DNA of 64,000 bases from contig CAWEPH010000001.1 of NCBI GenBank assembly GCA_963810915.1, forward strand, positions 124,001-188,000. The letters run 5' to 3'. The stretch comes from JAOUEA01 sp963810915 (GTDB lineage Bacteria > Actinomycetota > UBA4738 > HRBIN12). Every line of letters starts with the position of its first letter. The first letter of the stretch is position 1. Below are positions 17,793-27,194 of this stretch, piece after piece. Under the pieces are notes generated by a model that was not told where the DNA came from, ran no database searches, and saw only the letters and a list, made by a program, of their open reading frames with translations. Position numbers and translations under genes: made by a program.

Positions 17793-17954
17793 TGGCGTTC
17801 CCTCCTTCCTCGGCCGTTGCGGGCTCGGTGCGCTGTTTCTGCCCGTCGGCCTCCGGCGCCAGCCGGGAGGGAACTGCTCCAGTGCATGAACTGTGATGCG
17901 ACGAACCCTCGCGGGAACGATATACGAGCGACCCGACACGGCGCCAGTCCGGCG

Positions 17955-19442
17955 TCAGCGCGAGGGGGTGTAGGTCGGCGCGCCCTCGTGAGGCAGCGCG
18001 CTCGCGTCGCTCTCCTGGGCCACGAGCGGGACCATGAACGTGAAGGTCGCGCCGCCTCCCGGCGTCTGGTCCACACGGATCCAGCCGCCCAGCGAGTCCA
18101 CCAGCCCGTGCACGATGTGCAGCCCGAGCCCGACGCCGCCGTGGCGACGGGTCGCCGACTGGTCGGCCTGGTAGAAGCGGTCGAAGATCCGCGGCGCATC
18201 CGCCGGGTCGATCCCCGGCCCGTGGTCAGCGACCCACAGGACGAGTCCCTCGTCGCCGAGGCTGGCGCCGATCTCGATCGGCGAGCCGGCGGGGGAGTAC
18301 TTGAGCGCGTTGTCGGCGAGGTTGGTGAGGACGTCGCCCACCTTCCCCCTGTCGCAATGCACGGCCGGGAGGTCGGGCGACAGCGCCGTGCTGAACCGCC
18401 GGCCGTCGCTGTGGAAGTCGGCGACCACTTCCTCCACGAGCGATGCGAGGTCGAACAGGACCGGGCCCGTGATCACCCCGTCGCGCTCGATGCGCGACTC
18501 GCGGAGGAGGTTCGTGACGAGTCGCAGCATGCGCGAGGTCTGCCGCTCGATCGCGTCCACCGCCTCCAGGGTGGTCTCGTGCGCCGTGTCGGGGTTGCGC
18601 AGGAGGTTCGCGTAGCCTCGGATGCTGGTCAGCGGGGTGCGCAACTCGTGCGAGGCCGCGGCCACGAAGTCGCCCTTCAGACGGTCGAGCTCGCGCAGCT
18701 CGGCCACCGTCGCCTGCTCCCGCTCGAGGTGGCTCTCGAGCTGATCCGCCTGCTCCGATAGTTGTTCGTTCTGCCGGCGGAGGCGCCGGGTGACGCCGAC
18801 CATCACGGGCAGCAGGAGCATCCACAGCGCGAGGAGGCCGATGCCGAACGAGATGCTCAGCGTGCGGGTGAGGCGGTCGATCTCGGCCTGGATCACGCCG
18901 TAGTCGCGGTAGACCTCGACCACGCCGTAGATGTCGCCGTTGGCGTCGCGGATGGGCACGTACGTCTCGAACAACTTGTCGGCCAGCGTCTTCTCGCTCG
19001 TGTTCTCGGGCGCCGTGAGGTCGGAGACGTCGCTCTCCGTGTTCCCCTCCAGCGCCTCGGAGAGGTCGTCCTCGGCGGGCGGCCGCACGCCCACCTGCGT
19101 CGGGTCGTCGGAGAAGCGGACCGTCCCGTCGGGACCCCAGATCTTCACCCGCTTCACGCCAGGGTCCGCGACCTCGAGCTGGCGGACCGTCTCCTGGACC
19201 TCGCCGTAGACGTCGGCGGGCAACGCGACGGACAGGTCGCGGCCGCCGAGGATGGGCTCGATCGCGCCCACCGAGACCAGCTCGGCGCGGCTCACGGCCG
19301 CCCGCTCCTCGCGGGTGCGGACGTCACGGGTCCGGAACCACGTGGTCCCGGCCGCGACCAGCGCGAAGACCAGCAGGCTCGTCAGCGCGAAGCGCCACAC
19401 GATCCGCCCGTCGGCCCGCCCGGTGCGGCTGTCCGAAGTCAT
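17955..19442 (-). CDS. membrane sensor histidine kinase
   Basis: 495 residues. Helices at about residues 15-33 and 195-217 enclose an extracytoplasmic sensor region of roughly 160 residues ending in 'LFETYVPIRDANGDIYGVVEVYRDY', typical of sCache/PAS-like folds. A coiled-coil linker leads to HisKA with the phospho-acceptor His265 in 'AAASHELRTPLTSI', then the ATPase domain: N-box 'NLADNALKYSP', G1 'VADHGPGI', G2 'GGVGLGLHIV'. No response regulator is adjacent, so it is an orphan in this window. The signal is unknown. Confidence 0.9.
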   Translation of the reverse strand: MTSDSRTGRADGRIVWRFALTSLLVFALVAAGTTWFRTRDVRTREERAAVSRAELVSVGAIEPILGGRDLSVALPADVYGEVQETVRQLEVADPGVKRVKIWGPDGTVRFSDDPTQVGVRPPAEDDLSEALEGNTESDVSDLTAPENTSEKTLADKLFETYVPIRDANGDIYGVVEVYRDYGVIQAEIDRLTRTLSISFGIGLLALWMLLLPVMVGVTRRLRRQNEQLSEQADQLESHLEREQATVAELRELDRLKGDFVAAASHELRTPLTSIRGYANLLRNPDTAHETTLEAVDAIERQTSRMLRLVTNLLRESRIERDGVITGPVLFDLASLVEEVVADFHSDGRRFSTALSPDLPAVHCDRGKVGDVLTNLADNALKYSPAGSPIEIGASLGDEGLVLWVADHGPGIDPADAPRIFDRFYQADQSATRRHGGVGLGLHIVHGLVDSLGGWIRVDQTPGGGATFTFMVPLVAQESDASALPHEGAPTYTPSR

Positions 19443-19472
19443 GAGGTAGGTATCGACCGCGCAGGCCCCGGT

Positions 19473-19503
19473 TTGAACCCTTTCCGCATCCGTCGGCTAG
19501 GCT
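19473..19503 (+). promoter_or_regulatory. promoter of the PIG-L gene, leaderless type
   Basis: TTGAAC (19473-19478) and TAGGCT (19498-19503) are separated by 19 bases; the ATG follows six bases after the -10 box without a ribosome site. Confidence 0.45.
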
Positions 19504-19509
19504 CGGGAG

Positions 19510-20215
19510 ATGGCCGATTTCGCGAGCGCGCTCGTGCTGTTCGCCCATCCCGACGACGCGGAGTTCATGTGCGGCGGCACCGTCGCCAAGTGGACGCGCG
19601 AGGGGTGCGCGGTGCACTACGTCGTTTGCACCGACGGCTCCGCCGGGTCCAACGACCCCGGGGCGCGGCGCGAGGAGGTCGCGCCCGTGCGCGAGCGCGA
19701 GCAGCGCGCGGCGGCCGACGTGCTCGGCGTTGCGAGCGTCACGTTCCTGGGCGAGACCGACGGGATGCTCGAGGTGAACCTCGCGACGCGCCGCAAGGTC
19801 TGCCGGGAGGTGCGGCGGCTGCGGCCGGAGGTCCTGGTGGCGCCCGACCCGTCGCGCCTCTGGTTCGGATCGGGTTACATCAACCACTGGGACCACAAGC
19901 AGGCCGGCCTGCTCGCGCTCACCGCGGTGATGCCGGACGCGCCCAACCCGCGTGATGTTCGACGACCTCGAGCAGGAGGGCATCGACCCGTACGAGGTGC
20001 CCAACCTCTGGCTCAGCTCGAACGAGTCGGACACCTACGTGGACATCACCGACACGATCGACGTCAAGATCGCCGCCCTCGCCGCGCACGTCTCGGAAGA
20101 GGGTGAGGCCGCCGCACCGTGGGTGCGCGAACGCGCACGGGAGACGGGCGCGGCGGCCGGGTGCGAGTATGCGGAAGGCTTCAAGGCCTTCCGGTTCGTT
20201 GACGACGATGAGTAG
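19510..20215 (+). CDS. PIG-L family deacetylase (frameshifted)
   Basis: Zinc-dependent LmbE/MshB-like deacetylase. The N-terminal 'FAHPDDAEFMCGGTVAKW' holds the metal-binding His-Pro-Asp-Asp, and 'INHWDHKQAG' holds the third ligand. Near 19948 the frame changes: 'VMPDAPNPR' continues in another frame as 'VMFDDLEQEGIDPYEVPNLWL' and 'DTYVDITDTIDVKIAAL', both standard parts of the family. A one-base indel explains this. Substrates of the family include N-acetylglucosamine conjugates such as mycothiol precursors; this member's substrate is not evident. Confidence 0.85.
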
Positions 20216-20218
20216 GCG

Positions 20219-20728
20219 ATGGCGATGGAACCCGACGACTTCGAGCCCTACGAACTGACGGACGAGGAACGCCGCGACGTCGAGGCCGACCTGATCGACC
20301 TCTCGGCGATGCGCGTGGTCTTCGAGCCGCAGTCGGTGAAGGGCGTGATGATCGCGTGCCAGGACTGCGGCGCGAATCACTTCTACGAGTGGGAGCTCCT
20401 GCGCGACAACCTGGAGCACATGCTGAAGACCGGCGAGCCGCGGATGCACGAGCCCGCGTTCGCCATCGCCGAGGACGAGTACATCCAGTGGGACTACGGC
20501 AAGGGATACGTGGACGCGCTCGCCGACGCCGGGCTCGAGCCCGACCGTCGCATCGAGGTCACGTCCTGCCCCTGGTGCGAGGCGCCCTTCGCGGAGGACT
20601 ACGCGTACTGCCCGCGCTGCGGCCGCACGCTCGCGACGGTGCGCCTCTACCGGGAACTGCTGGACCGGGGCTTCGACGAGCGCGACGTGAGGGCGCTACT
20701 CGTCCGAGCCGGCTACGAACCCTTCTGA
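20219..20728 (+). CDS. DUF5319 family protein
   Basis: 169 residues. Begins 'YELTDEERRDVEADLIDLSAM' and contains 'VKGVMIACQDCGANHFYEWELLRDNL' and 'DEYIQWDYGKGYVDALADAG', the conserved core of this actinobacterial family. A C-terminal zinc ribbon (CPWC...CPRC) is added. Function is unknown. It begins three bases after the PIG-L stop and its end overlaps the end of ligD by 16 bases, tail to tail. Confidence 0.85.
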   Translation: MAMEPDDFEPYELTDEERRDVEADLIDLSAMRVVFEPQSVKGVMIACQDCGANHFYEWELLRDNLEHMLKTGEPRMHEPAFAIAEDEYIQWDYGKGYVDALADAGLEPDRRIEVTSCPWCEAPFAEDYAYCPRCGRTLATVRLYRELLDRGFDERDVRALLVRAGYEPF

Positions 20729-23247
20729 GCCCGCGGGCGCTCCAGGACGCACTCGTCGGGGGTCTTGTCGGGGCGAAGACCCTTGAACGACGGCGCGCGC
20801 ATCTTGTGCGTGCTCTTCGTGATCTGCAGGTACTCCACCTCGCAGACGAGTTCCGGTTCGACGAAGGTCGCGCCCTTCACCGCGGCGAGGTCGGGGTCGT
20901 CGATCGGGGGCGTCGGACGCTGCAGGGGAGCGAGCTGCGCCTGCAGTGACGCCAGGGTGCGGTCCGTGAAGCCGCTGCCCACCTGGCCGATCCAGCGCCA
21001 GGCGCCGTCGTCGAGAGCGGCCACCAGCAGCGCGCCGAACGATCCGCTGCGCCCACCCTGTCCGGGCGTCCACCCGACGATGACGCAATCCTGGGTGTTG
21101 CGGAGCTTGATCTTGCGCCAGTCGGGGGTGCGCCGCCCGGGCTGATATCTCGAACCGAGGCGCTTGGCCATCACGCCCTCGAGACCGAGCGAGCCCGCGC
21201 TCGCGGCGAGGGCCGTCCCCTCGCCCTCGACGCGGGTCACCACCTGCAGCCGGCTGTCCGTCTCGACGATCAGCTCGAGGAGTTCGCGTCGTTCCTCGAG
21301 CTTCAGCGACGTCGTCTCGTTGCCGTCCAGCCAGAGCAGGTCGAAGACCACCAGCGCCACGGGGATCTGCTTCGCGATGCGTTTGATCTCCCGTTCGCCC
21401 GTGAGGTTCATCCGCTGCTGCAGGGTCTCGAACGAGTTCCGCCCGTCCTCGTCGAAGGCCACGATCTCGCCGTCGATCACCGCGTTCACCTGGTCGACGA
21501 GCTCGTGGATCATGTGCAGTTCCGGGTATTGGGCGGTGGCCTCCCGTCCGGTGCGGGTGCGCAGCGTGGTCTCGCCCGTTCCGAGCTCGGCGAGGCAGCG
21601 GATCCCGTCCATCTTCGGCTCGAACCACCATCCCGGATCGTCGAACGGATCCCATCCGCCCTCCGCCAGCATCGGCTGATAGCGCGGAGGGGCGGGGATC
21701 AACGGGGCGTCCTGCGCGCTCGCGAGGAACGCGAGCCAGTTCTGACGGGTCTTCACGAAGTGGAACTCGAGCCCGGGGTAGCGGCGGCCGTGCAGCTTGA
21801 ACGAGACCTTGGCGTCGGTCCATTCGATCGGCTCGTACCAGCCGTCGTCGAAGATGCGGACCTCGCCCGCGCCGTAGTGCCCCTCGGGGATCGTGCCCTC
21901 GAACGAGCCGTACTCGAGCGGGTGATCCTCGGTGCGCACCGCGAGGCGCTTGTCGCCCCTCGCGACCGGCAGGCCCTTCGGCACGGCCCAGCTCGGCAGG
22001 GCGCCGTCGCGCTCCAGGCGCACGTCGTAGTGCAGGGCGGTGGCGCGGTGCTTCTGGATCACGAAGGAGTTGCCGGCGGCCGCCTCCGGGAGGTCCCCGG
22101 GCGCGGGCTCCGGCGTCGCGTCGAAGTCGCGACGCCGCACGTACTCCATCAGCTTCGGGTCCTTGGACGCGGCCGCGATCTCCTCGGAGGTCTTCGTACG
22201 CGTGCTGGGCGCGGCGGTGCGCGGCAGAGGCCCTGCCGGAGGCTCCTCCACCTGCACCCCCAGCGCCTCCACGGCGTGCGCGAGATCCATGAACGGCCCC
22301 TCGCGCACGGGTGCGAACAGATCGCCGAGACGCGCGAAGCGGTCCCACACGTTGTCGATGCGGAAGTCCTGCGGCTCGAACCCGCCATGGATCACCTCGT
22401 CCCACGTGAGGGGGGTGGAGACGGGCGCGCGCGGCTCGGGCCGCAGGGAGTACGCGGCGGCGATGTTCGCCCCGCTCCGGTTCATGTTGTGGTCGATGAA
22501 GACCTTGCCGGCGCGGTCGTCGATCTTCCAGGCCATCGTGACGCGGTCGGGATCGGCGTCGCGGATCAGGCGACCGCACGCACCCACGAACGCGCGGACC
22601 AGCTCGTAGGTGTAGGCGCCGTGCTCCAGCGGCATGTAGATCTGCATCCCCGTCGCGCCCGATGTCTTCGGGTACGCGATGAGGCCCAGCTGGTCCAGGA
22701 GCACCTTGATGTGGCGCGCGACGGCGAGCACGTCCTCGTAGGTGTACGGAGGGAACGGATCGAGGTCGAAGAAGAGGTAGTCCGGGTGCCCCACGTCGGC
22801 GCAGCGCGAATGCAGCGGGTGGAACTCGATGCACCCGAGGTTGGCCACGTAGAGGAGCCCGGCCGTGTCCTCGACCATGAGGTAGTCGATCATCCCGCCC
22901 TTGGCGTCCTCGGAGTGCACCTGGCAGCGGGGGATCCACTCGGGCGTGTGCGAGGGGGCGGACTTCTCGTAGAAGAAGCCACCGTCGGCCCCGTCGGGCA
23001 TCCGCTTCATCGTGAGCGGGCGTCCGTCGAGGTGCGGCAGGATCAGGTCGGCGACGTTGAGGTAGTAGGCGACGAGGTCGCCCTTCGTGTAGCCCTCGTC
23101 CGACCAGAACGTCTTGTTCAGGTTGGACAGGCGCAGCTCGCGGCCGTCCACTTCGAACCACCACGCGTCGCCGTCACGCCGCGCGTCGAGGGCACGCGGG
23201 AACTCCACCGTGAACGCGGTGCCGGAGCCGCGTTTGCGAGCAGGCAT
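20713..23247 (-). CDS. ligD: multidomain ATP-dependent DNA ligase D
   Basis: 844 residues, uninterrupted. Order: polymerase domain (about 1-310, metal-binding 'FFDLDPF' near residue 160), 3'-phosphoesterase domain (about 375-515, 'KHRATALHYDVRLE' and 'GHYGAGEV'), ATP-dependent ligase (about 520-844, nucleophile Lys541 in 'FEPKMDGIR', later 'LEGVMAKRLGSRYQPGRRTPDWRKIK'). This is the POL-PE-LIG order of mycobacterial LigD. It works with Ku (26212-27122) in non-homologous end joining. The ATG sits seven bases after a TACCAT -10 box. Confidence 0.95.
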   Translation of the reverse strand: MPARKRGSGTAFTVEFPRALDARRDGDAWWFEVDGRELRLSNLNKTFWSDEGYTKGDLVAYYLNVADLILPHLDGRPLTMKRMPDGADGGFFYEKSAPSHTPEWIPRCQVHSEDAKGGMIDYLMVEDTAGLLYVANLGCIEFHPLHSRCADVGHPDYLFFDLDPFPPYTYEDVLAVARHIKVLLDQLGLIAYPKTSGATGMQIYMPLEHGAYTYELVRAFVGACGRLIRDADPDRVTMAWKIDDRAGKVFIDHNMNRSGANIAAAYSLRPEPRAPVSTPLTWDEVIHGGFEPQDFRIDNVWDRFARLGDLFAPVREGPFMDLAHAVEALGVQVEEPPAGPLPRTAAPSTRTKTSEEIAAASKDPKLMEYVRRRDFDATPEPAPGDLPEAAAGNSFVIQKHRATALHYDVRLERDGALPSWAVPKGLPVARGDKRLAVRTEDHPLEYGSFEGTIPEGHYGAGEVRIFDDGWYEPIEWTDAKVSFKLHGRRYPGLEFHFVKTRQNWLAFLASAQDAPLIPAPPRYQPMLAEGGWDPFDDPGWWFEPKMDGIRCLAELGTGETTLRTRTGREATAQYPELHMIHELVDQVNAVIDGEIVAFDEDGRNSFETLQQRMNLTGEREIKRIAKQIPVALVVFDLLWLDGNETTSLKLEERRELLELIVETDSRLQVVTRVEGEGTALAASAGSLGLEGVMAKRLGSRYQPGRRTPDWRKIKLRNTQDCVIVGWTPGQGGRSGSFGALLVAALDDGAWRWIGQVGSGFTDRTLASLQAQLAPLQRPTPPIDDPDLAAVKGATFVEPELVCEVEYLQITKSTHKMRAPSFKGLRPDKTPDECVLERPRAQKGS

Positions 23248-23254
23248 GCCTCGG

Positions 23255-23260
23255 ATGGTA
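23255..23260 (-). promoter_or_regulatory. -10 box (TACCAT) for ligD
   Basis: Minus-strand TACCAT followed by seven bases and the ligD ATG; no ribosome site, so probably leaderless. Confidence 0.4.
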
Positions 23261-23310
23261 GTCGGGTCACCGGATAGGCCCATCCACGCTTGCCTCGTCA
23301 TGATGACGGG

Positions 23311-23795
23311 GTGACCGGCTCCGAGTTCCTGCTCCTCCTGCGTGATGCTCGTGGGTCTCGCCGGTGTGGTCGTCCCCGTGATCCCGGGGCTGTGGCTGAT
23401 CCTCGGCGCGGGCGTCGATCTGGGCCGTCGCGGACGGCGGCGGTCTCGAACGGTGGGCGGCCGTGCTGGTGATGGCGCTGCTGGCGGCGGCGGGGACCGC
23501 GGCGCCCTACGCGCTGTCGAACCGGCGATCGGCGAGGACCGGGGTGCCCGGGTGGGTCTCGGCCGCCGGCCTCGTGGGCGCGGTGGTCGGGTTCTTCGTG
23601 ATCCCGGTGGTGGGCGCCCTGGTGGGGTTCCCGGCGGGGATCTTCGTGGCGGAGCTGGGCCGGGTGCGCGACGTGGGGGCAGCGTGGCGGGCAACGTGGG
23701 AGGCGATCAAGGGCCTCGGCATGGGGATCGCGATCGGTTTCGCGACGGGCGTCGTGATGATCGGGGTCTGGGTGTTGGCCGTTCTCGCGACGTGA
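23311..23795 (+). CDS. DUF456 family membrane protein (two frameshifts)
   Basis: The family pattern can be followed over three frames: 'VTGSEFLLLL', then 'MLVGLAGVVVPVIPGLWLILGAG', then 'WAVADGGGLERWAAVLVMALL' and 'GFFVIPVVGALVGFPAGIFVAELGR'. The breaks lie near 23340 and 23410. The protein would have about five membrane helices with the conserved GxVxPxxPG and FFxxPxxGxxxG segments. Its function is unknown. Divergent from ligD, with 63 bases between the two starts. Confidence 0.7.
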
Positions 23796-23852
23796 CTCCC
23801 GCGGCGCACTGTGATACGAACCGCCGGCAACCTTCGGGGAGGGACGGACGTC

Positions 23853-24365
23853 ATGGAGCGCTTGAAACGGAACCCTGCGGCCTGGGGCATGATCCTCGGC
23901 GGCGCCATCGCGATGGTGGGAAGCCTGTTCGCGTGGGTCACGGTCACGAACACGCAGTCGGGCAGCGAGACGCGGGTCACGGCCTTCGACGCGGTGGGCA
24001 CGCAGACCCTGTTCCTCACCGCCGTCGTTCTGGTGCTCTTCGGCGGAGCGGTCCTGATGTCCTCCGGCAAGGGCCGGATCTTCTGGGCCCTGCTCGGCCT
24101 GATCGCGGCGGGGGTGATCCTCGCCGCCGGCCTCATGGGCATCTTCGCTCCGGAGACCCTCACCATCCGGTTCGTGAAGAGCCAGGCGTTCGCGGGGTCG
24201 ATCGGTGGGACGTCGGTCCCGACGACGGATCAGGTCCAGGCGGCGTTCGATGCGGGGACGCTGACGGCGAAGATGGGGCTCGGCGCGATCTTCGGTGTCG
24301 TGGGCGGCGCCCTGGGCGTGATCGGTTCGGTGCTGTCCTTCGGCAAGCCCAGGCAGCCGGTCTAG
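23853..24365 (+). CDS. small four-helix membrane protein, unknown function
   Basis: 170 residues with hydrophobic helices near 12-30, 50-68, 75-95 and 145-163 and an extracytoplasmic loop. A GGGAGGG element lies about ten bases before the ATG. I recognise no family; the cytoplasmic ends are short and basic, so it is probably an integral membrane protein without an enzymatic domain. Confidence 0.7.
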   Translation: MERLKRNPAAWGMILGGAIAMVGSLFAWVTVTNTQSGSETRVTAFDAVGTQTLFLTAVVLVLFGGAVLMSSGKGRIFWALLGLIAAGVILAAGLMGIFAPETLTIRFVKSQAFAGSIGGTSVPTTDQVQAAFDAGTLTAKMGLGAIFGVVGGALGVIGSVLSFGKPRQPV

Positions 24366-24371
24366 ACGGCC

Positions 24372-25538
24372 TTGCCGCTCGACCTCCCGCGCCTGCGCGC
24401 CGAGCGACTGGCGCGGCTCCAAGACGCGATGCGTGCGCGCGACGTGGACGTGTGCCTGCTCTTCAACGAGCCGAACATCCGCTACGCGACGGGCGTCAGC
24501 GCGATGCCGATCTGGAGCAACACCACCTTCGTGCGCGCGGCGCTCGTGCCGGCCGACGGCGCACCGATCCTGTTCGAGCACGGGAACTCGATCCACCGCT
24601 CGCGGCTCGTCGTCGAGGACGTGCGTCCCGATGCATGCGTGGGAGTTCTTCGACGACGCCGAGGTGGAGGCCGCGACCTGGGCGCGCGAGACCGTCGTCC
24701 GTGCTTGGTGAACTCGGCGTGCAGGGACGGCCGGTCGCGGTCGACCGGCTCGGAACGCCCGGGTTCCTGGCCCTGCAGCGCGAGGGGGTCCGGGTCGTCG
24801 ACGCATCCGCGATCACGCGAGCCGCACGAGAGGTGAAGAGCCCGCAGGAGATCGAGGCCATGCGGCTGAACGGCGCCCTCCAGGTGCGAGATGCTGAGAG
24901 CGTTCGAGGAGACGGTGGCGCCGGGCGTCCGGGAGCGCGACCTCCTCGCCGTCCTCGCCGACACGATGCTGCGCGGCGGCGGCGAGCACCTGTCCACCAG
25001 CACGGTCTGCTCCGGTCCGAACGGGAACCCGTGGCGCGCGGAGGCGACCGACCGCGCCCTCGAGCCGGGCGAGCTGGTCTTCGTCGATACGGACACGGTG
25101 GGCATCGAGGGCTACTTCTTCTGCGTCTCGCGCACGTTCCCCGTGCCCGGCGCCGAGATCTCGTCGGCGCGACGCGAGACGTATCGCATCGCGTATGACT
25201 GGCTCGAGGAGATGAAGGCGCTCGTGCGGCCGGGCATCACCTGCGCTGAGCTCGCGGCGCGCGGACCGTCGCTCCCGGATACCTGGATGCCCCAGCGATA
25301 CGAGTGCATGGTCCACGGCATCGGCCTGGAGGAGGAAAGCCCGAGCGTCTGCTACCCGCTCGACGCACAATCGAATCCGGACCGGGTGATCGAGGAGGAC
25401 ATGACGCTCGTGGTGGAGCTCTACGGCGGCGCGGTCGGAGGTGACCACGGCGTGAAGCTGGGCGACGAGGTGCTCGTGACCGCCGACGGCGTCGAGGTCC
25501 TGGCTCCCTACCCCTTCAGCGAACCTCTCCTGGGCTGA
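24372..25538 (+). CDS. M24 (Xaa-Pro aminopeptidase/DddP-like) protein, three frameshifts
   Basis: Creatinase N-domain: 'RLARLQDAMRARDVDVCLLF', 'NIRYATGVSAMPIWSNTTF'. Catalytic domain: 'EVKSPQEIEAMRL', 'GPNGNPWRAEATDRALEPG', 'VFVDTDTVGIEGYFFCVSRTF', 'CMVHGIGLEEESP', 'TLVVELYGGAVGGDHGVKLGDEVLVT' and the end 'VEVLAPYPFSEPLL'. The NPW segment, DxD metal site and C-terminus resemble the DMSP lyase DddP branch. The third Asp of that site is Cys here. Frame changes near 24632, 24703 and 24890 break the gene although similarity continues. The TTG start is weakly supported. Whether the protein is made or active is uncertain. Confidence 0.65.
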
Positions 25539-25557
25539 TGCGCGGAGGCCGGTAGCC

Positions 25558-26124
25558 GTGCGGGGGTTCGATCTCGACGCACCCATCCGCACCGAACGGC
25601 TCTTGTTGCGCGCGTTCGTGCCGGGCGATCTCGGAGACGTGCGCGCGATGCAGACGGACGAAGACGTGGTGCGGTATCTCGAATGGGGACCGCGCGCGCC
25701 CGAGGAGATCGCCGAGAGCCTGCGCAAGAAGATCGCGGCCACGGCGATCCACGGCGAAGGCGACGCGCTCTCGCTCGCGGCCGTGCTTCCGGAGACCGGC
25801 GAGGTGGTGGGGGACTTCGTCCTGCACTGCGTGAGCGCGGTCGACGAGCGCGGCGAGATCGGGTTCATCGTGCCTCCGGCGCACGAGGGCAGGGGATACG
25901 CGACGGAGGCCGCGCGTGCGCTCCTGCGGATCGCGTTCGACGAGGTGGGCTTCCACCGGGTGATCGGGCAGGTCGAGTCGCGCAACGTCGCCTCCGCCCG
26001 GGTGCTGGAGAAGCTGGGCATGCGCCGCGAGGCGCACTTCGTCGAGAACGTGTTCGTGAAGGGCGAGTGGCAGGACGAGATGATCTACGCGATCCTCGCG
26101 CGCGAATGGCAGGTCGCTCCCTGA
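25558..26124 (+). CDS. GNAT acetyltransferase (RimJ/RimL type)
   Basis: 188 residues. 'IRTERLLLRAF', 'GEIGFIVPPAHEGRGYATEAARALLRIAFDEVGFHRVIGQVESRNVASARVLEKLGMRREAHF' is the complete acetyl-CoA binding core of the RimJ/RimL group that acetylates protein N-termini or small amines. GTG start 17 bases after the M24 gene, so probably co-transcribed. Confidence 0.9.
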   Translation: MRGFDLDAPIRTERLLLRAFVPGDLGDVRAMQTDEDVVRYLEWGPRAPEEIAESLRKKIAATAIHGEGDALSLAAVLPETGEVVGDFVLHCVSAVDERGEIGFIVPPAHEGRGYATEAARALLRIAFDEVGFHRVIGQVESRNVASARVLEKLGMRREAHFVENVFVKGEWQDEMIYAILAREWQVAP

Positions 26125-26154
26125 GGGGTCCGCCCACCCTGTCCGCGCCTCCCG

Positions 26155-26160
26155 CTAGAA
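26155..26160 (+). promoter_or_regulatory. -10 box (TAGAAT) upstream of ku
   Basis: TAGAAT lies 51 bases before the ku ATG; no convincing -35 is seen. This transcript would have a leader. Confidence 0.35.
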
Positions 26161-26211
26161 TCACAGGTCCGCAGGTGGCACCGCCTGCGTACGCATCCCG
26201 GGGGGTACGAC

Positions 26212-27122
26212 ATGCCCAGAGCCATGTGGAAAGGGGCCATCTCCTTCGGCCTCGTCACGATCCCGGTCGCCGTGTATCCGGCCACCGAGGAGAAGACCCT
26301 GCGCTTCAACCAGCTCCACGACGAGGACATGGGGCGCATCCGGCAGAAGCGCGTGTGCGAGAAGGACGGCGAGATCGTCGACTACGAGCACATCGTGAAG
26401 GGCTACGAGTACGAGAAGGACCGCTACGTCGTGCTCACCGACGACGACTTCGACTCCGTGCCGGTGGAGTCCAGCCGCGCCATCGACATCCAGCAGTTCG
26501 TCGACCTCGACGAGATCGACCCCATGATGTTCAAGAAGTCCTACTACCTGGCACCCGAGGAGACCGGCGCCAAGGCGTACGCGCTCCTGCGCGAGGCCAT
26601 GAGTCAGGACAACAAGGTCGGCATCGCCAAGGTCAGCTTCCGCGACAAGGAGCATCTGGCGGCGCTCCGGTTCCGCGACGACGCGTTCGTGCTCGAGACC
26701 ATGTACTGGCCCGACGAGATCCGCGAGGCGGACTTCGGCGGCGTGAACGTCGACCTGAAGGTCCGCGCGCAGGAGCTCGAGATGGCGCGCCAGCTGATCG
26801 ACGGCCTCACCGCCGAGTGGGACCCGCGAGGAGTACACCGACGAGTACCGGCAGGCGCTGATGAAGATCGTCGAGGCCAAGATCAACGGCGAGGAGATCG
26901 AGCTCGTCGAGGTCGAGCCGACCGCCAAGGTCGTCGACCTGATGGAGGCCCTCAAGGCCAGCGTCGCCGCGGCCAAGAAGCAGGCCACGGACGAGGAGGA
27001 GGCGCCGGCCAAGCCCGCCCGCGCCCGCCCGTCCAAGCGCCCGCAAGTCGCCTGCCAAGTCTCCGGCCAAGAAGACCACGGCCAAGAAGACCACGGCGCG
27101 GAAGAAGGCCGTCGGGGAGTGA
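26212..27122 (+). CDS. ku: Ku protein of non-homologous end joining (two frameshifts)
   Basis: Ring-forming DNA-end binding protein. 'MWKGAISFGLVTIPVAVYPAT', 'LHDEDMGRIRQKRVCEKDGEIVDYEHIVKGYEYEKDRYVVL' and 'YYLAPEETGAKAYALLREAM' are the bacterial Ku core. Near 26825 the frame shifts and continues 'EEYTDEYRQALMKIVEAKINGEEI'; near 27042 it shifts again into a lysine-rich tail ('AKKTTAKKTTARKKA'), the DNA-binding extension seen in mycobacterial-type Ku. The stop is at 27120-27122. It recruits LigD, encoded 3 kb away. Confidence 0.88.
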
Positions 27123-27157
27123 CCCGTCGGGCCGGTCGGGGGTCGTTCGCGAGGGGC

Positions 27158-27163
27158 TAGGCT
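27158..27163 (+). promoter_or_regulatory. -10 box (TAGGCT) upstream of glnB
   Basis: TAGGCT lies 31 bases before the glnB TTG; a GGAGGA ribosome site lies between. No clear -35. Confidence 0.35.
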
Positions 27164-27194
27164 TACGGTCCCAGTCCGCCTTGGAGGAACCGCG

